Translations under genes and position numbers: made by a program
Notes under the pieces: generated by a model
Databases searched by the model: none
What the model saw: the letters and a program-made list of their open reading frames with translations, nothing else
What the model was told of the DNA's origin: nothing
Assembly (NCBI GenBank): GCA_937892215.1
Contig: CALAVE010000032.1
Coordinates: 1-64,000 of the forward strand
Origin: an uncultured Porphyromonadaceae bacterium
Lineage (GTDB): Bacteria > Bacteroidota > Bacteroidia > Bacteroidales > Muribaculaceae
Direction: 5' to 3'
DNA: 64,000 nt
Part shown: positions 57,888 through 64,000 of the stretch, piece by piece
Layout of the letters: every line of letters starts with the position of its first letter
Position numbering within the stretch: the stretch's first letter is position 1

Positions 57888-60416
57888 ATGTTAGGTGCTA
57901 TTATCGGCGACATTGTGGGCTCCACTCGTGAGTGGCGCAATATCAAGACTGAGAACTTTGAGTTGCTGCCTCCTGGCAGCCGTTTCACCGACGATTCGGT
58001 GATGACTCTGGCTGTGGCCAAGTGGCTGATGGACGACCCTCTGCACCGCCCGGAGTCGCTTGTCAGCATCATGCAACAATTGGGGCGCAAGTACTCCGAC
58101 GCCGGATATGGCCGCCATTTCTTGAACTGGATTTTTAGCGACAATCCGCGGCCATACGGCAGTTTCGGCAACGGCTCGGCCATGCGTGTCAGCCCGGTCG
58201 GAATGTATGCATCCTCGCTCCACGAAGCGCTGGAACTGGCCCGTATCACAGCATCGGTCTCGCATAATCACCCCGAGGGAATCAAGGGGGCGCAGGCTAT
58301 TGCGGCCTGTGTCTATTTCCAGATGCATGAGCGATTTGATTTTCACGGCAAAATTCGCCGCTTCATCGAGGAACACTTCGGTTATGACCTGAGTCCCAAT
58401 CTTGAGGATATCCGCCCCGACTACGACTTCGACTTCGATGTCTCTTGCCAGGGTAGTGTGCCCATCGCCATCATGGCGTTCCTGCAGCGTGAAAATGCGC
58501 TCGACTCTCTGCGTCTGGCCGTTTCCATGGGCGGCGATTCCGACACCATCGCCTGCATGACCACATCCATCGCTTATGCCTGCCCCTTCCATGTGTTTTC
58601 TTCCACTGCCAACATCCCTCACGAGGTGGTGCAGAAGTGCCGCAAAATTCTGCCGCCCGACTTGCTCGAGATTAACGACCGATTTGAGGCCTTCATCTCT
58701 CGTCCGCTCCGTGAGTCGTTCTATCTGCGGACCGGGAAAATCTTTGCCGGCGAATATCCCGGCGATAGGGACGATGCCGTTGCCAAGGCCAGACTCCGCC
58801 ACATGATTCATTTCGGCGTTCGCCATTTCGTGGACCTCACCGAGGACGGCGAACTGCACCCATACTCACATCTGCTTCCTTCCCACGTGTCTTATCGTCG
58901 CTTCCCCATACGTGACTGTGGCGCGCCCGCCGACCCCGATGATGTCTGCCGCCTCGTTCGCCACATCCGCGAGTTGTCAGCCCAGGATTCCGGCTACGTC
59001 TATGTCCATTGCCGCGGCGGGGTGGGGCGCACCGGCACCATCGTGGGCTGCTTGCTTGCCGAAGAGGACTCCGACGCCTCTTTCGATGCCGTTATGGACC
59101 GTCTGCGCACGCTGTTTTCCGCCATGCCTAAGTCGGCCCATAGAACCATTCCTGAAACCGACGCTCAGCGCGACTTCATCCGCCGGTATATCGCTGAAAA
59201 GGATAGCCGCCGTGAGGCTCTGAAGTGCCGTGTGCGCGATGCCATCCGCGGCAGCCTTGTTGCCGGTGCCGCCGGCGATGCGCTGGGCTACACCGTTGAA
59301 TTCTCTTCGCTCGCCGCCATCAAGGCTAAATTCGGCTCCGGCGGCATCTCTCGCTTTGTCCTCGACGGGAACGGGATGGCTCTCGTCAGCGACGACACGC
59401 AGATGACCCTGTTCTCAGCCAACGGCATGCTTATGGGCGTCACTCGCGGTTATATGCGCGGTATCGGCGGCAATCCTGAAGGGTATGTGCGGTATGCCTA
59501 CCTCGATTGGTACTTCACTCAGACGGGTGTTGACCGTGACGGTTCTGATGCCTGCACTTGGCTCAAGTATCTGCCTCAGATGGCTCACCGCAGGGCTCCC
59601 GGTCGCACTTGCCTCACCGCTTGTGAAAGTCTGCTCAGTGGCCATGATGTGGAGAACGATAGCAAGGGCTGTGGCGGCATCATGCGTGTTGCTCCTTTGG
59701 CCCTGCTGCTGGCCGGATATGCCGGTCGCGACGCTTACCCCTACGACGACCTCCGGCTCATGGAGGCCGGTGCTGAGGTGGCGCGTGTCACGCACAAGCA
59801 CCCGCTTGGCTTCTTGCCGGCCGCTTTGCTCTCCTATGTGCTGCGTAAGGTGGCTGTCCTGGAACCGGATGTGGCGGCTGCTTGCCTTACCGACATTGTC
59901 CTTGATTCTCTCCGTATGCTCGACCGCATTTTTGTCGGTGAATTTCAGGCGGATAAGGATTACCTCAAACTCCTCACCGTCACTGCCGTTGATCTGGCCG
60001 CGAGCGAACTCAGCGACGAGGAGTGCGTCCGTCGTATAGGGCAGGGCTGGGTAGCCGAGGAAACGTGGGCCATTGCGGTTTTCTGCTCGATTCGTCACCC
60101 GCTCAATCCTGAACTCGCCATAATGGCCGCAGTGAACTGCGACGGAGACAGCGACTCTAACGGCTCGGTCACAGGAAACATCGTAGGCGCTATCTGCGGA
60201 TATGACGCGCTGGAGCGGCAGAGCATCTTCTGTCCTCCCGGCAAATCCCTACCCGACACTTTGGAACTCTATCCCATTATCATGGCGCTTGCCGACGACC
60301 TGTGCACATCCTGCATAATCAGCGAGATGTCTCCCATCGACACGCCCGAACAGCGTCGCTGGTTCGACCGCTATTGCCGCATGAAACCCGTCGGAATCCC
60401 CACGGAGGAAAAGTAG
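57888..60416 (+). CDS. ADP-ribosylglycohydrolase--phosphatase--ADP-ribosylglycohydrolase fusion
   Basis: An 842-residue cytosolic protein with three catalytic domains. Domain 1 (about 1-270): DraG/ARH-type, with the metal motifs FTDDSVMT (T34, D35, D36) and GGDSDT (215-220). Domain 2 (about 280-430): dual-specificity phosphatase-like, with HCRGGVGRTGT (H374, nucleophile Cys375, Arg381). Domain 3 (about 440-840): second ARH, with SDDTQMT (501-507) and CDGDSDSNG (751-759). Together they could remove ADP-ribose from a target and dephosphorylate an ADP-ribose phosphate or a phosphoprotein. It is 31 bp downstream of the NrtR-type gene and has a palindrome at its stop. Confidence 0.88.
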   Translation: MLGAIIGDIVGSTREWRNIKTENFELLPPGSRFTDDSVMTLAVAKWLMDDPLHRPESLVSIMQQLGRKYSDAGYGRHFLNWIFSDNPRPYGSFGNGSAMRVSPVGMYASSLHEALELARITASVSHNHPEGIKGAQAIAACVYFQMHERFDFHGKIRRFIEEHFGYDLSPNLEDIRPDYDFDFDVSCQGSVPIAIMAFLQRENALDSLRLAVSMGGDSDTIACMTTSIAYACPFHVFSSTANIPHEVVQKCRKILPPDLLEINDRFEAFISRPLRESFYLRTGKIFAGEYPGDRDDAVAKARLRHMIHFGVRHFVDLTEDGELHPYSHLLPSHVSYRRFPIRDCGAPADPDDVCRLVRHIRELSAQDSGYVYVHCRGGVGRTGTIVGCLLAEEDSDASFDAVMDRLRTLFSAMPKSAHRTIPETDAQRDFIRRYIAEKDSRREALKCRVRDAIRGSLVAGAAGDALGYTVEFSSLAAIKAKFGSGGISRFVLDGNGMALVSDDTQMTLFSANGMLMGVTRGYMRGIGGNPEGYVRYAYLDWYFTQTGVDRDGSDACTWLKYLPQMAHRRAPGRTCLTACESLLSGHDVENDSKGCGGIMRVAPLALLLAGYAGRDAYPYDDLRLMEAGAEVARVTHKHPLGFLPAALLSYVLRKVAVLEPDVAAACLTDIVLDSLRMLDRIFVGEFQADKDYLKLLTVTAVDLAASELSDEECVRRIGQGWVAEETWAIAVFCSIRHPLNPELAIMAAVNCDGDSDSNGSVTGNIVGAICGYDALERQSIFCPPGKSLPDTLELYPIIMALADDLCTSCIISEMSPIDTPEQRRWFDRYCRMKPVGIPTEEK

Positions 60417-60454
60417 TTTAACCCGATTCGGCCATTAGGCTGATTCGGGTTAAA
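60417..60454 (+). repeat. 3'-end palindrome family, copy D (best preserved)
   Basis: The outer stem TTTAACCCGA (60417-60426) pairs perfectly with TCGGGTTAAA (60445-60454), with the core CATTAGG at 60433-60439. It begins at the first base after the stop of the fusion gene. It probably also acts as a terminator between convergent genes. Confidence 0.75.
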
Positions 60455-60480
60455 TCTCGGTCATAACCTCCCGACTTGGC

Positions 60481-61212
60481 TTATCCTAACACATCCATCA
60501 GTTTCTCCATTCCGCTCTTGGTCATTTTCATGCGCAATTCACGCCCATTGGCCGATACCAGGATGCAGTTGAGTTGTTGGGTGTCCATTCGATAGACTTT
60601 CGTGATGTTGACGATGGTACTGCGGTCCACCCTCACAAAGATGTCCGCCGGCAGACGTTGCTCCAGCGAGAGTAGGTTTTCCATTATCAAGTCATCCCTC
60701 ATAAAAGTGAATACGTGCGCGTAGTTGCCATCGGCCTTGATGTAGGCAATGTCGTCGGTTGTAACCAGAATTTTACCGTTAACCGACTTGAAACTTAGTT
60801 TTTCCGACTGCGGCAACGTCGCGGATGTCTCCACTTCGGCTCTGTCTGCGGCTTTGGCTATGGCTTGCGCCAGTTCGCCCTTGTCAATGGGCTTCATCAG
60901 ATAGTCAACTGCCGAAAACTTGATAGCGCTCATCAGGTATTTCCGGTCGGAATAGGCCGTGGTGAATATCACATACGGCAACGTTATGCTTTCTTTCAGT
61001 TCGTTGAGTAGCCCTATGGAGTCGCGCCCTTGCAGTTGTATGTCCAGAAAGAGCAAATCGGGACGGTGCTGCAGTATGCTCATCAGTGCGCTGTCATAGT
61101 TCTCACACGAGTCCACCACTTCCACGCTATGGCGGAAATTCTCCAACTTGGCCAGAAGCGACAGCCGCGGCAGTCGCTCATCCTCCACTACTATAGCCTT
61201 CAGTTTCTTCAT
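60481..61212 (-). CDS. LytTR-family response regulator
   Basis: A 243-residue response regulator. Receiver domain: AIVVEDERLPR (acidic pair), LLFLDIQLQGRDSIG (phosphoacceptor Asp near residue 58), FTTAYSD, and YLMKPIDKGEL (Lys). LytTR DNA-binding domain (about 140-240): LSFKSVNGKILVTTDDIAYIKADGNYAHVF and RVDRSTIVNITKV. It is the partner of the histidine kinase whose gene ends 28 bp upstream. LytTR proteins bind direct repeats; the target genes are not visible. Confidence 0.92.
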   Translation of the reverse strand: MKKLKAIVVEDERLPRLSLLAKLENFRHSVEVVDSCENYDSALMSILQHRPDLLFLDIQLQGRDSIGLLNELKESITLPYVIFTTAYSDRKYLMSAIKFSAVDYLMKPIDKGELAQAIAKAADRAEVETSATLPQSEKLSFKSVNGKILVTTDDIAYIKADGNYAHVFTFMRDDLIMENLLSLEQRLPADIFVRVDRSTIVNITKVYRMDTQQLNCILVSANGRELRMKMTKSGMEKLMDVLG

Positions 61213-61240
61213 ATTTTCATTTTGTTCTCAGCCTCTCTGA

Positions 61241-63841
61241 TTAATATCTGAAGTCCCCCGGCACCCATATTTCAAACCGTGTGCCGGCTGGCCGCCCTTC
61301 GTCGTCGGTAAGGTCGGTCACTTGCTGTTCTATGTGGTGCATGTTGGCGCGGTTATAGAGGTCTATCTGCTGACTTAATATTTTCAGGCCCTGCTTAGTT
61401 GACTGACCTCCGGCATGTGCCGCTTCCACTCGTCCCACTCCATCGTCACTAACGCTCACCAGCACGCCGTCCACGCCCTTGCGCTGCTCTCGGCTCACTG
61501 CCACTTTCACATGCCCCACACCTGTCTTGTTGGCAATGCCATGTTTCACCGCGTTCTGGCAGTAGGTGTGAAGCAGCATCGTGGGTAGCATCACTTTCTG
61601 GTCCACGTCGGGTGTGACGCTTATGGTGTATTGTAGCCGCTCACCGTAGCGCAGTTGTTCCAGTTCCAGGTAGGTGCGCACATAGTCCACCTCATCGCTA
61701 ACCGGACGCGATGGCCTGTCTATATCTGAAAGCGTCTGGTTGGTGAAGTCGGAGTATAGTTTCATGTAGTGTGTGGCCTCGTCGGTGGAGTGGCTCGACA
61801 CAAAATACTCTATGCTGGCCAGCACGTTTGAATGGAAATGGGGAATGGCTTTCAGACGAACGGCACTGAGTTGCAACTCTTTCTTCGCCTTCTCGTCCTC
61901 TAATCGCTTCATCTTCTTGCGGGCTTGCCGCTGTTCTACGTTGCGGGCCAGCCACCACACGGCAAGGGCCAGTAGCACCACTCCGCTGAGCCATGCCCAC
62001 CATTGCCGCCACCACGGGCGTGGGGCAATCACTATGGTGGGCTCTTGGTTGTCTTTAAGCAGAAGATCGGGGTGGAACGATATCATCTCTTCAAGGCCAG
62101 CCACCCACACCGTACCGTCAACATCTTCGGCCATTGTAGCCATTAGCGGCTCTATCATTGTGAAACCGTTCCGCGCGTCAAACCAGTGTATTTCACTTGC
62201 TATGCAGTTATCATCTATGCGTGCCACCATCAGACCGTCTATAGTCGCCACCACAAGGTAACCTCGTGCAGTGACGTGGACTGAGCGTATCTCGTGTCCC
62301 TTTAGTATGGGCAAGGCTTCGTTCATGGCGCGCAACTGATTGTTGCGCACGGCGAAGAGCGAGTCTCCCAGGGCAAAGAATACGTTTCCCCGCCTGTCGG
62401 TAGTAATCGTGGTAACGACGAGTGTGGTGGGGGTACTCTTCACTTTCTCTATGCTCACTCGACCCTCATCGAGGCCTGTAATTCGGTATAGTCCGGGCGT
62501 GCAGCCCACCCACAGCCGTCCCTGCCCGTCATCGACCGCGCACCACGGGCGCACGGTCTCGGTAGTCAGTGTATCGATATGTCCTGTGTGGGTGTCGTAG
62601 GTCAGCACACTGCCGCGTGTACCTATGATTAAGCGGTCTTTATACCGGCTCACGAACTGATATTTGTCGTATGGCAGCCTTAGCCAATCCACGTTGTTGC
62701 CGCTAATGACGGCCACGTCACCGTTTCCTGCCATATATACCTTGTCGCCTATTACCGCGGCACTTGGAGCGAAATAGTTGTCGGCATCCTCAGTCAACAA
62801 TTGTCCGTTGGCTATAACCTTGCCATTTAGAGTCCCCATTGTCATCTGTCCACCGCTGAAGGCCATAGCCCTCACTATATCGTTCTTGTCCGTCAGCCTA
62901 TGGTTCACGAAGTTGCAGTGGAAGAAGCAGTAGGCTCCCTGGTAGGTGGCGGCCCACAGTCGGTTCCACTTGTCAATGAACAGCCCCTTAATCATGTTGA
63001 ATCCTGACGCGAGTTGATGCCACTGGCCATTATCATAGACCAGTATTGTGTGCGAGTCGGCAACGATGAGTTGCCCATGCCGGTTCTGGCGCGCAAACAG
63101 GCCATAGTCCGGGGATTCAAAGTGATACTCGTTAATGAGCGACATGCTGTCACGCGCCACTCGGTAAAGGCCGTCGCCGGCAAGGGCGATGAGTCCGTAG
63201 TCGGTTCTGATTAGTGAGTACACGTCGTCCTTAGCGGAAATCATCACAGGCACATGACCTTCCTGCAGGCGGTACACCCCCTGCGGTGTGGGAACATAGA
63301 TCTGTGTCGAGTCGAGATACATCTTGCGGTCGGGTGTCATCTCGTCCATGAGCGGTGAGGTAATCACGCGCTCCATTCCCCGCTCTGTTATCCGGCAAAG
63401 TACTCGGTTCTGTTCCTGCTTGTCCTCAAGCAGCACATAGCCGGCTGGCAGGTCGGCGGAGTTGAAGTTGTTCAGCAGCAGATTTCCTTCCGGGTCTATT
63501 TGCGATTTCTTCGCGTCATCATCGCTAATGCTCCACTGGCGCACAAAGCCCATGGCGCGCACCGTGCCGCCCACCTCTTGAAATTCAACGATGTTCTCGC
63601 GCCGACCGCGCAAGAAGGGTTTCAGTGTCAGGCCGTCGTATCGAGCAAAGCCCGACAGAGTGCCTATGTAGATATATCCGTGCGAATCTTGCCACACCGT
63701 TTCGGTCTGCATCTGCGACAGACCGTCGAGTGTAGTGAAGCGGCGACAACTCAGGTTATAAGTAAGCATATCGCCCTCTGCATGACATATAAGTGATGCC
63801 ACGCAAATCAGTGCCGTAATGAAATTTAATCTCCTATCCAT
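61241..63841 (-). CDS. Sensor histidine kinase, periplasmic propeller plus LytS-type kinase
   Basis: An 866-residue membrane sensor. I start at MDRRLNFITALICVASL (ATG at 63841) rather than a TTG three codons upstream, because it opens a signal peptide. A long periplasmic beta-propeller (about 30-600; Reg_prop-like units such as WQDSHGYIYIGTLSGFARYDG and DDGQGRLWVGCTPGLYRI) is followed by one transmembrane helix (about 610-630), a coiled-coil and a His_kinase domain with IPHFHSNVLASIEYF (phospho-His) and YCQNAVKHGI (N box). A DGVGR-type G box comes late. Such pairs in Bacteroidetes sense glycans or other extracellular signals. Confidence 0.9.
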   Translation of the reverse strand: MDRRLNFITALICVASLICHAEGDMLTYNLSCRRFTTLDGLSQMQTETVWQDSHGYIYIGTLSGFARYDGLTLKPFLRGRRENIVEFQEVGGTVRAMGFVRQWSISDDDAKKSQIDPEGNLLLNNFNSADLPAGYVLLEDKQEQNRVLCRITERGMERVITSPLMDEMTPDRKMYLDSTQIYVPTPQGVYRLQEGHVPVMISAKDDVYSLIRTDYGLIALAGDGLYRVARDSMSLINEYHFESPDYGLFARQNRHGQLIVADSHTILVYDNGQWHQLASGFNMIKGLFIDKWNRLWAATYQGAYCFFHCNFVNHRLTDKNDIVRAMAFSGGQMTMGTLNGKVIANGQLLTEDADNYFAPSAAVIGDKVYMAGNGDVAVISGNNVDWLRLPYDKYQFVSRYKDRLIIGTRGSVLTYDTHTGHIDTLTTETVRPWCAVDDGQGRLWVGCTPGLYRITGLDEGRVSIEKVKSTPTTLVVTTITTDRRGNVFFALGDSLFAVRNNQLRAMNEALPILKGHEIRSVHVTARGYLVVATIDGLMVARIDDNCIASEIHWFDARNGFTMIEPLMATMAEDVDGTVWVAGLEEMISFHPDLLLKDNQEPTIVIAPRPWWRQWWAWLSGVVLLALAVWWLARNVEQRQARKKMKRLEDEKAKKELQLSAVRLKAIPHFHSNVLASIEYFVSSHSTDEATHYMKLYSDFTNQTLSDIDRPSRPVSDEVDYVRTYLELEQLRYGERLQYTISVTPDVDQKVMLPTMLLHTYCQNAVKHGIANKTGVGHVKVAVSREQRKGVDGVLVSVSDDGVGRVEAAHAGGQSTKQGLKILSQQIDLYNRANMHHIEQQVTDLTDDEGRPAGTRFEIWVPGDFRY

Positions 63842-63847
63842 AGTTTG

Positions 63848-63968
63848 CAAATATACTACAATTCTTTGAGCACTACAGCACTTTTTCTCTCTTCTCCCTC
63901 ATTTTTTTCCTTTCGTCACGCTACACGTCACTTTCGTCACTCATTACAGATGTTTCGTCAAAACGTCA
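63848..63968 (-). promoter_or_regulatory. Kinase promoter and CGTCA repeat cluster
   Basis: TATATTTG (63855-63848) is a perfect -7 box only 6 bp before the kinase ATG, so the message may be leaderless. Upstream, CGTCA occurs five times in one orientation (63914, 63926, 63935, 63956, 63964), a possible direct-repeat site array. No -33 TTG at the expected distance. The rest to 64000 shows nothing else. Confidence 0.4.
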
Positions 63969-64000
63969 TTTCCACTATCGCTCACTCTTATGGGTTCTTC

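Noticed and set aside
1..64000. tRNA, rRNA, CRISPR arrays, integrases and complete insertion sequences
   Set aside because: I looked for cloverleaf TPsiC signatures near gene ends, regular spaced repeats and transposase or recombinase motifs in all intergenic regions and found none.

Overview
The window is a contiguous chromosomal stretch of a Bacteroidales bacterium. It is most likely from the Muribaculaceae or a close relative (my inference from the gene set; no rRNA gene is present to confirm it). Supporting features are Bacteroidetes-type promoters (TTG or TTTG about 19 bp upstream of TAnnTTTG) ahead of many genes, an Rpb6-like omega subunit, a DUF4296 lipoprotein beside lspA, DUF3667, BspA-type leucine-rich repeats, a CBM26-bearing secreted alpha-amylase, an S9 dipeptidyl peptidase IV, and a LytTR regulator paired with a beta-propeller histidine kinase. 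Coding density is ordinary. I see no rRNA, tRNA, CRISPR array, prophage or intact insertion sequence.

Layout. 1-6350: a long palindromic element, rpoZ/omega and bamD, then a translationally coupled tripartite efflux operon (TolC, HlyD/EmrA, 14-TM MFS), all on the minus strand. 6350-11480: an Omp85-type outer-membrane protein, a lipid A phosphoethanolamine transferase-like enzyme and groES-groEL behind a sigma-54-like promoter. 11500-20950: a run of eight minus-strand genes. It begins with an alpha/beta hydrolase, a membrane-anchored MurF-like ligase and a D-Ala-D-Ala ligase, continues with ileS, a DksA-like protein that has lost its zinc cysteines and lspA, and ends with a DUF4296 lipoprotein and a small hypothetical. 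21000-25340: a decayed zone with a broken BspA-type LRR/dockerin gene, a YARHG secreted protein, a frameshifted secreted-protein remnant and an orphan Xre regulator with a clear operator. 25460-42860: mostly housekeeping (ligA, tsaC, fmt, glnS, rarA), a polyprenyl glycosylphosphotransferase, a ClC transporter, a CPA2 antiporter, DUF3667 and a large starch-degrading amylase. 42988-53822: two overlapping uncharacterised lipoprotein genes, the etfB-etfA-acyl-CoA dehydrogenase operon, DPP4 and miaA. 53800-64000: an AraC regulator, a ferritin-like/winged-helix/MBL-rubredoxin cluster, a NrtR-type Nudix regulator with tandem operators driving an ADP-ribosylglycohydrolase-phosphatase-ADP-ribosylglycohydrolase fusion, and a LytTR two-component pair.

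The strongest candidate for an undescribed system is 57062-60416. Two perfect palindromes bracket a promoter, followed by a NrtR-family regulator that keeps a complete Nudix box, followed by an 842-residue protein with two ADP-ribosylglycohydrolase domains around an HC-x5-R phosphatase. Regulator and enzyme would plausibly act on, and respond to, ADP-ribose-type metabolites. Other notable observations are a family of four palindromes sharing the core CATTAGG, each placed at the 3' end of a gene and always in the same orientation relative to it, a bacterioferritin-like protein lacking both diiron histidines next to an MBL-rubredoxin fusion, and a second-looking peptidoglycan precursor module with a 10-bp inverted repeat over its promoter.
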